A stretch of DNA of 35,282 nucleotides from Gordonia gummivorans. GTDB lineage: Bacteria > Actinomycetota > Actinomycetes > Mycobacteriales > Mycobacteriaceae. The DNA lies in contig NZ_JAKWBF010000044.1 in NCBI RefSeq assembly GCF_022513585.1, positions 1 to 35,282 of the forward strand, given 5' to 3'. The first letter of the stretch is position 1. Each line of letters starts with the position of its first letter. This document shows, piece after piece, positions 24,136-31,507 of this stretch. The translations under genes and the position numbers were made by a program. The notes beneath the pieces are model-generated. The model was not told where the DNA came from. It saw only the letters and a program-made list of their open reading frames with translations, and did no database searches.

Positions 24136-24819
24136 CTAGAACAGCCGGAATTCCGTGCTCTCGGCACCTCGAAGTGCGTCGTAATCGAGTACCAGGCAAC
24201 GGATTCCGCGATCCTCGGCGAGCGTGCGTGCCTGCGGTTTGATCTGCTGTGCGGCAAACACCCCGTGCACCGGAGCGAGGAGCGGATCCCGATTGAGCAG
24301 TTCGAGGTATCGGGTGAGCTGCTCGACGCCGTCGATCTCGCCGCGACGTTTGATCTCGACCGCGACGGTCTGGCCGTCGGCGTCGCGGCAGAGCAGATCG
24401 ACCGGCCCGATCGCCGTCATGTACTCGCGTCGGACCAGCGTGTGCCCGGTGCCGAGGGTCTCGACGTGCTCGGCAAGCAACTCCTGCAAGTGGGCCTCCA
24501 CGCCATCCTTCACCAGGCCGGGATCGATGCCGAGTTCATGCTCGGAGTCGTGCTCGATCGACGCGATGGTGATCCGCAGCTCCTCGCCGGCCTTGTTCGT
24601 CACGACCCAGTAGTGCGCGGCTTGCACGCCGTCCGGGATGGGCGCCTCGGTGAGCCAACACGGCGGGCTCATCCAGTTCAGCGGCTTGAAGGCGCGGTCG
24701 TCGGCATGCACGCTCACCGAACCGTCGGCCTTGATCAACAGCAGCCGCCGGGCCATCGGTAGGTGGGCGGTCAGCCTGCCGACGTAGTCGACCTGACACT
24801 CGGCGATGACGAGACGCAT
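24136..24819 (-). CDS. nucS: endonuclease NucS (EndoMS), non-canonical mismatch repair
   Basis: 227 aa from the ATG at 24819, chosen for the AAGGTGG 5 nt upstream and the family start MRLVIA; GTG 24828 is possible. The N-terminal DNA-binding domain contains RRLLLIKADGSVSVHADDRA and KPLNWMSPPCWL. The C-terminal RecB-like nuclease has GPVDLLCRDADGQTVAVEIKRRG (the D...ExK catalytic set) and QLTRYLELLNRD. The short conserved tail EFRLF resembles the sliding-clamp-binding end of NucS. NucS cuts both strands at mismatches in actinobacteria lacking MutS/MutL. It corresponds to Rv1321. Confidence 0.96.
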   Translation of the reverse strand: MRLVIAECQVDYVGRLTAHLPMARRLLLIKADGSVSVHADDRAFKPLNWMSPPCWLTEAPIPDGVQAAHYWVVTNKAGEELRITIASIEHDSEHELGIDPGLVKDGVEAHLQELLAEHVETLGTGHTLVRREYMTAIGPVDLLCRDADGQTVAVEIKRRGEIDGVEQLTRYLELLNRDPLLAPVHGVFAAQQIKPQARTLAEDRGIRCLVLDYDALRGAESTEFRLF

Positions 24820-24855
24820 GGTGGCCACCTTAGCCCGGAGCGATGTGGCGACCGA

Positions 24856-26289
24856 TCAGGCGTCGGATTGCTGTTTGAGCAGAAATGCCTCGGCGTCCTC
24901 GATCGCCTCGTCCATCGTCGAATGCACGTGGGGCAGCGTGGGATCGAACCCCAGAAGATCCTCGGGGACATTCAGATTGGGAGCAATCGCGTCGTTGCGA
25001 TGCCGCTTGACGCTGGTGCGCACCACGTTGTCGGGGTCGACCAGCATGGCTTTCCGGCCGCGTTCGTCGAGCGTCCGTTTCGCACTGAGCAGCATCGTGC
25101 GGGCAACCGGATCGATCACGCCGATCCGCGAGATCTCCACGATGGCGACACTGAGATCGTCCATGTCCGTTTCCAGACGTCGCAGCGCGCTTTCCGCGCC
25201 CGCGAAGGTCAGATCGCCCTGGAGTTCATAGACCCGAACGCGATCGCGGCAGGTACGCAGGAAGCCACGCTCCAGCTCGGTCCAGTCCCCACTGACCTCG
25301 ACACCGTCGAGATCGTAGACCGAGCGGATCGTCACACGGCTCTCGCGCGTGACGTTGAACATGTGCAGGCCCAGGTCCGTCGACAGGTGCCGACAGGTCT
25401 CGACCCCGCGCACACTGTTGCCGTGCTCGTCGAGCCGAGGCGAGTACACACCGATACCCAGCTGGCCGGGCAGCACCGCGAGAATGCCGCCGCCGACCCC
25501 GCTCTTCGCGGGCAGGCCGACACCGGTCACCCAATCGCCCGCGCCGTCGTACATCCCGCAGGTCGTCATCACGCTCAACAACCGCTGGGCGACCTCCTGG
25601 TTGAAGACCATCCGCCCGGTCCGCGGGTTCAGTCCGCCGTTGGCGATGGTCGACCCGATCGCGGCCAGGTCGTCGGTGGTGACCCGGATCGAGCACTGCC
25701 GGTAGTAAAGATCCAGTGCCGCATCCGGATTCGTGTCGAGGGCACCGAAGCTGTCCAGCATGTATCCGATCGCGCGGTTGCGCGACCCGGTCGCCTTCTC
25801 GGATGCGTAGACGGCCTCGTCCAGCGTGAGCCGACGGCCCGCGCACGCCGAGTAGAAGTCGAGCACCTCGCCGAACACCTTGGTCACCGTCGCCTCGTCG
25901 ATCTCGGTCACCGGAGGGAGCAGCAGCGATGCGGCAAGGATCGCGCCCGCGTTGATCATCGGGTTCTTCGGACGGCGCCGGTCGTCGACGCTGATCTCGT
26001 TGAACGCCTCGCCTGACGGCTCGACACCGATCTTCTCGTCCACCATCGCGTTGCCCAGCCGGCTGATCGCCATCGCATAGGTGAGGGGTTTGGAGATGGA
26101 TTGGATGGTGAATTCCACCGACGAGTCGCCGTGCGAATACATGTGCCCGTCGTGGACGCACAGCGACAGCCCGTACCCGTCCGGGTCGACGGCGGCGAGC
26201 TCCGGGATGTAATCGGCGACATTGCCCGACCGTTTGCCGGTGCAATCGGCCATGATGTGGCGAAGGTATCCGTCGACATGAGAGAACAT
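24856..26289 (-). CDS. glsA: glutaminase fused to a C-terminal STAS domain
   Basis: 477 aa. Residues 1-310 are a glutaminase A (serine-dependent beta-lactamase fold) that hydrolyses glutamine to glutamate and ammonia. The S-x-x-K catalytic pair is S64/K67 in TIQSISKPLTYAM; KNPMINAGAI, YASEKATGSRNRAIGYML, NGGLNPRTG and GLPAKSGVGGGILAVLPG are further family blocks. Residues about 345-445 form a STAS domain (VYELQGDLTFAGAESALRRLE, then VAIVEISRIGVIDPVARTML). STAS domains bind anti-sigma factors, nucleotides or transporters, so the tail may regulate activity. This fusion is known in actinobacterial glutaminases. It is 36 bp from the start of the divergent membrane-protein gene. Confidence 0.92.
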   Translation of the reverse strand: MFSHVDGYLRHIMADCTGKRSGNVADYIPELAAVDPDGYGLSLCVHDGHMYSHGDSSVEFTIQSISKPLTYAMAISRLGNAMVDEKIGVEPSGEAFNEISVDDRRRPKNPMINAGAILAASLLLPPVTEIDEATVTKVFGEVLDFYSACAGRRLTLDEAVYASEKATGSRNRAIGYMLDSFGALDTNPDAALDLYYRQCSIRVTTDDLAAIGSTIANGGLNPRTGRMVFNQEVAQRLLSVMTTCGMYDGAGDWVTGVGLPAKSGVGGGILAVLPGQLGIGVYSPRLDEHGNSVRGVETCRHLSTDLGLHMFNVTRESRVTIRSVYDLDGVEVSGDWTELERGFLRTCRDRVRVYELQGDLTFAGAESALRRLETDMDDLSVAIVEISRIGVIDPVARTMLLSAKRTLDERGRKAMLVDPDNVVRTSVKRHRNDAIAPNLNVPEDLLGFDPTLPHVHSTMDEAIEDAEAFLLKQQSDA

Positions 26290-26325
26290 GTCCTTGAATC
26301 TAGCGAAGCGAGGGGGGTCCGAGTC

Positions 26326-26982
26326 GTGGCCGAGCCAACCACCGAACGAATCTGGTCACCGACACCGACGCATCAGTGCTGGGCTTTCATCATCGGTTCC
26401 GCGCTGTTCGCTCTGGGCTCGGTGCCGAAACTCGGTGAGACGCTCGGCGTCGACGCGATCAACATCTGCTATTTCGTCGGTGCCTGGTTCTTCACAACCG
26501 GCGGCTTCATCCAGCTGCATCTGAGTGGTCCGCGCAGCACCGACGGCCCCGATGGTCGGCCGACACTGCGGGTCGATTGGCTCACTGCGGCAACCCAATT
26601 CGTGGGCACCCTGGCGTTCAACGTCAGCACGACGTTCGCACTCACCGCCGACACCGTCACCGAGATCCAACGCCGGGTCTGGACCCCGGACGCAGGCGGT
26701 TCGGTGTTGTTCCTCGCCAGCGGTGTGTGCGCAGTGGTCGGATACCGCGGACCACACCGGCTGTGGGCACCCCGTGTCCGCGAGTGGTGGTCGATCATGA
26801 TCAACCTGGCCGGCTGTATCGCGTTCGGAGTGTCGGCCGTCGCGGCATTCGTGACGCCTTATGGCGTCACCGTCGCCGCAGTGCTCGCAACCAGCGCCAC
26901 CCTGGTCGGCGCCCTCTGCTTCCTCGTCGCGTCGGCGATCATGCTCGGGCCGTCCCGTTCAGAGGTGCCGACAACGGGATAG
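26326..26982 (+). CDS. conserved multi-pass membrane protein of unknown function
   Basis: 218 aa from GTG 26326, preceded by AGGGGGG at 8-nt spacing. An upstream in-frame ATG (26278) would overlap the glutaminase start. About six hydrophobic segments: CWAFIIGSALFALGSVP, INICYFVGAWFFTTGGFIQL, AATQFVGTLAFNVSTTFAL, SVLFLASGVCAVVGY, IMINLAGCIAFGVSAVAAFVTP and VAAVLATSATLVGALCFLVASAIML. Loops contain a few charged residues and no recognisable catalytic motif. It is convergent with the GAF regulator after a one-base gap. I do not recognise the family; it could be a small sensor or channel-like protein. Confidence 0.75.
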   Translation: MAEPTTERIWSPTPTHQCWAFIIGSALFALGSVPKLGETLGVDAINICYFVGAWFFTTGGFIQLHLSGPRSTDGPDGRPTLRVDWLTAATQFVGTLAFNVSTTFALTADTVTEIQRRVWTPDAGGSVLFLASGVCAVVGYRGPHRLWAPRVREWWSIMINLAGCIAFGVSAVAAFVTPYGVTVAAVLATSATLVGALCFLVASAIMLGPSRSEVPTTG

Positions 26983-26983
26983 C

Positions 26984-28225
26984 TCAACGCACCTCGACGC
27001 GCACCCCGTCCGCGAACCGGTACGGGTTGGCGGCGATCAGGCCGCCGAGATGCTTGCGCAGCCGCGAGATCTCGGCGCGCACGGTGACCACACGGTCGTC
27101 GACGCCGAAGAGGTGTGCCGACATCTGGGCGGCGGTCGCGCCCGCGGGTTGTTCGGCCAGGTAGGCGAGGATCTGCGCATGCCGCGGTGAGGGTTCGTGC
27201 GACCACACACCGGCACCACCGGTGACGCGGACTTGGGGTCGAGATCCGCTCAGGACGAGCTCGACGGTGGTGCGCTGCGCCTCGTCCGAGCCGGTGACGC
27301 GGACGAGCCAGCCACCCGGCAGCGGGTCGAGGTCGCATTCGCCGAGGCCGGCAACCCAGGCGCGTCCGGGTGACAGGGTGCGCGGAAGAACAACTCTGCG
27401 AGCGGGTGGTACGGCGTCGACCGCGGCAACCCAACCGTGGTTGTCGACCGCCAACGCCGGCCCCGACGACCTCGCCAGGATCGGTGCGGCAACCGCGCGC
27501 AGCGCGTCGAGACTCTCCCGATGGTGGTCGCGCAGAGCCGATTCCGCGAGCTTGGCGACCGCGTCGACCAGGGCGAGGGTGGTGGGATGGATGGTCGCTG
27601 CCGGACCGCTGACGTCGACGACGCCCAGTACCGAACCCGTCCGGGGGTCGGTGATCGGGGCACCGGCACACGTCCACGAATGGTGACTGCGCACGAAGTG
27701 TTCGGCCGAGAACACCTGGACCGCGCGACCCGACATGAGTGCCGTGCCGATCGCGTTGGTCCCGACCGAGTTCTCCGCCCAACTTGCGCCCTCCACAAAC
27801 CCGAGCCGGTCGGCTTTGCCCAGCACCCGGGTCGCCCCGCTGCGCCACAACACACGGCCGCCCCGATCCGCCACGACCAGGATGTTGTCGCCGTCGGCGA
27901 TCACCGCGTCGAGCCCCCGTGTCAGGTCTTCGAGGATCAGCGAGAGACCGGACTCCTGACGCCGCGCCTCGAGGTCACCCACGGCGAGTGCGTTGTCGGG
28001 GCCACCGAGTTCGGGATCGACTCCCGCGGTGAGCACCCGGTCCCACGAGTCGCTGATGACCGACCGCGGACGTGCGGGCAATCGTTCACCCGCCATCGCG
28101 GCGTCGTACACGGCGCTGAGAACCTGGGCGAACTGGCGCGGATCGTCGCCGGCCGCGACCGCAGGTTCGGGGGCCGATCGTGCGCCATGCTCGCTACGCT
28201 CCCGGCGCTGTTGTAGTGAACTCAT
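26984..28225 (-). CDS. GAF-domain transcriptional regulator with C-terminal winged helix
   Basis: 413 aa. The N-terminal 200 residues match the sensor part of AcoR-like activators: SVISDSWDRVLTAGVDPE, then a GAF domain (LVVADRGGRVLWRSG, GASWAENSVGTNAIGTAL, VFSAEHFVRSHHSWTCAGAPITDPRTGSV). The sigma-54 AAA+ module is absent. The last 70 residues (HAQILAYLAEQPAGATAAQMSAHLFG with EISRLRKHLGG) look like a winged helix. It is divergent from the monooxygenase gene and probably controls it. Two near-identical 16-bp palindromes in the shared promoter (28236-28251, 28319-28334) are candidate sites. The ligand is unknown; in AcoR-type proteins it is a small alcohol or ketone. Confidence 0.85.
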   Translation of the reverse strand: MSSLQQRRERSEHGARSAPEPAVAAGDDPRQFAQVLSAVYDAAMAGERLPARPRSVISDSWDRVLTAGVDPELGGPDNALAVGDLEARRQESGLSLILEDLTRGLDAVIADGDNILVVADRGGRVLWRSGATRVLGKADRLGFVEGASWAENSVGTNAIGTALMSGRAVQVFSAEHFVRSHHSWTCAGAPITDPRTGSVLGVVDVSGPAATIHPTTLALVDAVAKLAESALRDHHRESLDALRAVAAPILARSSGPALAVDNHGWVAAVDAVPPARRVVLPRTLSPGRAWVAGLGECDLDPLPGGWLVRVTGSDEAQRTTVELVLSGSRPQVRVTGGAGVWSHEPSPRHAQILAYLAEQPAGATAAQMSAHLFGVDDRVVTVRAEISRLRKHLGGLIAANPYRFADGVRVEVR

Positions 28226-28235
28226 CGATTCCGAT

Positions 28236-28251
28236 TGTGCTCCCGATCACA
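28236..28251. promoter_or_regulatory. palindromic operator 1 (TGTGCT-N3-GATCACA)
   Basis: TGTGCTCCCGATCACA lies 10 bp upstream of the GAF regulator start codon. It matches the second site at 28319-28334 at every position but the central three. It also fits the CRP/GlxR pattern TGTGA-N6-TCACA with one mismatch. Its place near the regulator start suggests autoregulation. Confidence 0.55.
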
Positions 28252-28318
28252 CCGTCGGGCAAAGGCCGCAGCACACCGCAACCCCGTGCAACCCTTGCCG
28301 CCACCCCGGCGACGGCGG

Positions 28319-28334
28319 TGTGCTGTGGATCACA
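28319..28334. promoter_or_regulatory. palindromic operator 2 (TGTGCT-N3-GATCACA)
   Basis: TGTGCTGTGGATCACA ends 46 bp before the monooxygenase ATG, near the expected -35 region. The centre-to-centre distance to site 1 is 83 bp, about eight helical turns, so both sites face the same side of the DNA. It could bind the GAF regulator or a CRP-type protein. Confidence 0.55.
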
Positions 28335-28380
28335 CGCCACCGAGTTCGACGGTGCGCGATCGATTCCAGAGGAGCCTGAC

Positions 28381-30243
28381 ATGACCCAGACACTCGAACC
28401 GGCCACCGCCACGAGCGCCACCAACACGACCGGGGAGGCGGCGGGCCCACAGCAACGGGTGGATACCTGGTTGCGGCGCTTCGAGACCGCCCTGGCGACG
28501 CGCGACATCACCGCCGCGACCTCGTTGTTCGCCGTCGACAGCTACTGGCGCGACCTGGTCGCCTTCACCTGGAACCTGAACACGGTCGAGGGCCGTGACC
28601 AGATCGCCGACATGCTCGAGAACCGGCTCGCGGGTGCCGACCCCACCGGATTCGCCACCACCGAACCCGCGACCGACGACGACGGCGTGGCGTCGGCGTT
28701 CATTTCGTTCGAGACCGCCGTCGGCCGCTGTGAAGGCCACCTCCGGCTCCGCCGCAACGCCGACACCGGCGACGACGAGGCGTGGACGTTGCTGACGACG
28801 CTGCAGGAACTCAAGGGACACGAGGAGTCCGCGGGCCACACGCGGATCCGGGGTGCGGTGCACGGCTCCGACCCAGATCCGCGCTCCTGGGCGGAGAAGA
28901 AGGAGGCCGAAGACGCCGAACTCGGCCGCACCGTGCAGCCGTATGTCCTGGTCATCGGCGGCGGGCAGGGCGGCATCGCTCTGGGTGCACGTCTGCGTCA
29001 ACTCGGGGTGCCGGCGATCGTCGTCGACAAGCACGACCGGCCGGGCGACCAGTGGCGCAAACGCTACAAGTCGCTGTGCCTGCACGACCCGGTCTGGTAC
29101 GACCATCTGCCCTACTTGCCGTTCCCGGCGAACTGGCCGGTGTTCGCACCCAAGGACAAGATCGGCGACTGGCTGGAGTTCTACACCAAGGTGATGGAGG
29201 TTCCGTATTGGAGCCGGACCGAATGCACGTCGGCCACCTACGACGAGGGGTCGGGGCAGTGGACCGTCGAGCTGAACCGCGACGGTGAGCAGATGACGTT
29301 GCATCCGACACAGTTGGTGCTCGCCACCGGCATGTCGGGCAAGGCCAACGTGCCGGCGTTCGAGGGGCGCGACGTCTTTGCCGGAGAGCAGCATCACTCG
29401 AGTCAGCACCCGGGGCCCGACGCCTACGCCGGCAAGAAGGTCGTGGTCATCGGTGCAAACAACTCCGCGCACGACATCTGTAAGGCATTGGTGGAGAACG
29501 GGATCGACACCACCATGGTGCAGCGTTCGTCGACGCACATCGTACGGTCGGACTCCCTGATGGAGATCGGTCTGGGCGCTCTCTACAGCGAGCAGGCGGT
29601 GGAATCGGGGATGACCACCAAGAAGGCCGACCTCACCTTCGCCTCACTGCCCTACCGGATCATGCACGAGTTCCAGATCCCGCTCTACAACCAGATCCGG
29701 GAGCGCGACAAAGACTTCTACGCCCGCCTCGAGGCCGCCGGCTTCGACCTCGACTTCGGCGACGACGACTCCGGGCTCTTCATGAAATACCTCCGGCGCG
29801 GATCGGGCTACTACATCGATGTCGGCGCCTGCGAACTGGTGGCCGACGGCACCATCAAGCTCGCCCACGGCGACGTCGATCACCTCACCGAGAACAGCGT
29901 GGTGCTCGCCGACGGCACGGAACTGCCGGCCGACGTGATCGTCTACGCCACCGGGTACGGGTCGATGAACGGCTGGGCGGCCGACCTCATGGGCCAGGAA
30001 GTCGCCGACCGCGTCGGCAAGGTGTGGGGTCTGGGCTCGGAGACCACCAAGGATCCCGGCCCGTGGGAGGGCGAGCAGCGCAACATGTGGAAGCCCACCC
30101 AGCAGCCGGGCTTGTGGTTCCACGGCGGCAATCTTCACCAGTCGCGGCACTATTCGCTGTACTTGGCACTCCAGTTGAAGGCGCGCTACGAGGGCATCCC
30201 CACCCCGGTATACGGCCTGCAGGAAGTGCACCACCTGAGCTGA
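28381..30243 (+). CDS. NTF2-like domain fused to a flavin-dependent monooxygenase
   Basis: 620 aa from the ATG at 28381, with GAGGAG 6 nt upstream. Residues about 25-145 are an NTF2/SnoaL-like domain (WLRRFETALATRDITAATSLFAVDSYWRDLVAFTW). From 185 on it is an FMO/YUCCA-like oxidoreductase: FAD loop VIGGGQGGIALGARL (GGGQGG at 193-198), a DKHDRPGDQWRKRYKSL block, and the NADPH loop VIGANNSAHDI (358-363). YATGY near the C-terminus is the usual ATG-type motif. It inserts oxygen into an unknown substrate, using FAD and NAD(P)H. It ends at the shared hairpin with amiE. The function of the N-terminal domain in such fusions is unclear. Confidence 0.9.
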   Translation: MTQTLEPATATSATNTTGEAAGPQQRVDTWLRRFETALATRDITAATSLFAVDSYWRDLVAFTWNLNTVEGRDQIADMLENRLAGADPTGFATTEPATDDDGVASAFISFETAVGRCEGHLRLRRNADTGDDEAWTLLTTLQELKGHEESAGHTRIRGAVHGSDPDPRSWAEKKEAEDAELGRTVQPYVLVIGGGQGGIALGARLRQLGVPAIVVDKHDRPGDQWRKRYKSLCLHDPVWYDHLPYLPFPANWPVFAPKDKIGDWLEFYTKVMEVPYWSRTECTSATYDEGSGQWTVELNRDGEQMTLHPTQLVLATGMSGKANVPAFEGRDVFAGEQHHSSQHPGPDAYAGKKVVVIGANNSAHDICKALVENGIDTTMVQRSSTHIVRSDSLMEIGLGALYSEQAVESGMTTKKADLTFASLPYRIMHEFQIPLYNQIRERDKDFYARLEAAGFDLDFGDDDSGLFMKYLRRGSGYYIDVGACELVADGTIKLAHGDVDHLTENSVVLADGTELPADVIVYATGYGSMNGWAADLMGQEVADRVGKVWGLGSETTKDPGPWEGEQRNMWKPTQQPGLWFHGGNLHQSRHYSLYLALQLKARYEGIPTPVYGLQEVHHLS

Positions 30244-30249
30244 CCACGA

Positions 30250-30301
30250 GATCCACTCGGGCTCGGCGCGTTCTCTCCGACGCGCCGAGCCCGAGTGGAT
30301 C
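30250..30301. terminator. 22-bp perfect hairpin shared by convergent monooxygenase and amiE
   Basis: A 22-bp GC-rich arm (30250-30271) pairs perfectly with 30280-30301 across an 8-nt loop. The right arm runs into the amiE stop codon (30300-30302). It fits a bidirectional intrinsic terminator without a strong T-tract. Confidence 0.85.
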
Positions 30302-31337
30302 AGGCCTCCATCACCTTCTCGGAGGGGAGGTCGTACACGGGGCATTCGGCGACACCGATCGTCTCGCGCGTGATGGCCTCGACCTGCTTCTGTGTTGCCT
30401 CTGCGTCGGTGACCCAGTTGCGGTAGAAGTCGAACGGGCACTCGGCCACGCCCTTGTCGCCGTCGCCGCCGGCAAGCACGCCCGTGTAACCGCGGTGCAG
30501 CAGTTTGAACAGGTGGTTCTGCGACTGGTCGAAGCGCCGCGCGTCCCGGATGGTCGACAACGACAACTGCGCGTACTGAACGCCGTATTCCTCTTCCCCG
30601 CATTCGCCAAGTGTTCGACCGTCGAACCCGATGATCGCGCTGTGCCCGAAATAGGAGTAGACGCCGTCCCACCCGGTGGCGTTGGCCACCGCGACGTAGC
30701 AATTGTTGGCCCATGCCATCGCCTTGGCCATCAGCACCTGCTGTTCCTTGGCCGGGTACATGTAGCCCTGCGGGCGGACGACCAACTCGGCGCCCTTCAT
30801 CGCGCAATCGCGCCAGATCTCCGGGTAGTTGCCGTCGTCGCAGATGATCAGCGAGATCTTGAGACCCTTGGGCCCGTCGGTGACGTAGGTCTGCCCACCT
30901 GGATACCAGCCTTCGATCGGCGTCCAGGGCAAGATCTTTCGGTACTTCTGGACGATTTCGCCCTCGTCGTTGATCAACACCAGCGTGTTGTACGGCGGCT
31001 TGTTGGGATGATCCTCGTGGCGTTCGCCGGTGATCGAGAAGACACCCCAGGTCTTGGCCTCACGGCACGCTGCCGAAAAGATGTCGGTCTCATCCCCCGG
31101 CACGGTGGCCGCCGTAGCGTACATCTCCTCGGTGTCGTACATGATGCCCTGCGTCGAATACTCCGGGAAGACGACGAGGTCCATCCCGGGCAAACCGCTC
31201 TTCATACCCACGACCATCTCGGCGATCGCCTTGGCGTTGTCGAGTACCTCCGCACGCGTATGCAGGCGCGGCATCTTGTAGTTGACGACCGCCACTCCGA
31301 CCGTGTCCGGACTGGATGCGATGTCACCGTGACGCAT
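30300..31337 (-). CDS. amiE: aliphatic amidase AmiE
   Basis: 345 aa from the ATG at 31337, with CGAGGAG 5 nt upstream. The start gives MRHGDIASSPDTVGVAVVNY, matching Pseudomonas AmiE (346 aa). The nitrilase-superfamily catalytic residues are in register: E59 in VVFPEYS, K134 in QKYRKILPW, E142 in IEGWYPGG and C166 in LIICDDGNYPEIWRD. It hydrolyses short aliphatic amides such as acetamide or propionamide to the acid and ammonia. It is divergent from amiB-marR-amiC, and a CTTCCAAATGGAAG palindrome lies about 26 bp upstream of its start. The 5' leader appears too short for the AmiR-type antitermination of Pseudomonas. Confidence 0.96.
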   Translation of the reverse strand: MRHGDIASSPDTVGVAVVNYKMPRLHTRAEVLDNAKAIAEMVVGMKSGLPGMDLVVFPEYSTQGIMYDTEEMYATAATVPGDETDIFSAACREAKTWGVFSITGERHEDHPNKPPYNTLVLINDEGEIVQKYRKILPWTPIEGWYPGGQTYVTDGPKGLKISLIICDDGNYPEIWRDCAMKGAELVVRPQGYMYPAKEQQVLMAKAMAWANNCYVAVANATGWDGVYSYFGHSAIIGFDGRTLGECGEEEYGVQYAQLSLSTIRDARRFDQSQNHLFKLLHRGYTGVLAGGDGDKGVAECPFDFYRNWVTDAEATQKQVEAITRETIGVAECPVYDLPSEKVMEA

Positions 31338-31362
31338 GTCGACTCCTCGTCGCTCAGATTTA

Positions 31363-31376
31363 CTTCCAAATGGAAG
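31363..31376. promoter_or_regulatory. palindromic operator 1 of the ami divergon
   Basis: CTTCCAAATGGAAG has 6-bp perfect arms around AA. It sits in the amiE promoter region, 26 bp before the amiE ATG. The surrounding sequence (ATTTA before, AA after) is also shared with the second site at 31481-31494. It is a likely binding site of the MarR protein encoded in the operon. Confidence 0.65.
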
Positions 31377-31480
31377 AATTGTCACACAAACGTACCTCAA
31401 TCACGATTGCCATCGCGTGTCATCGAGGTTGTGAACTCGTGACACCTCAGGATCGGCACCTCGGCGCGCAGCATGATCTA

Positions 31481-31494
31481 CTTTCAATTGGAAG
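31481..31494. promoter_or_regulatory. palindromic operator 2 of the ami divergon
   Basis: CTTTCAATTGGAAG has one arm mismatch and overlaps TACTTT (31479-31484), a TANNNT -10 candidate for amiB. AGGAGG follows directly (31498-31503). Occupation of this site would block the amiB promoter. It is the same orientation as site 1 and 118 bp away. Confidence 0.65.
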
Positions 31495-31507
31495 AAAAGG
31501 AGGGCGA

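Noticed and set aside
30765..30785. AmiE has proline where Pseudomonas AmiE has a cysteine (RPQGYMYP), at first sight a lost catalytic cysteine
   Set aside because: Counting residues puts this at position 189. The catalytic cysteine is C166 in LIICDDGNYPEIW and is present, as are E59, K134 and E142.
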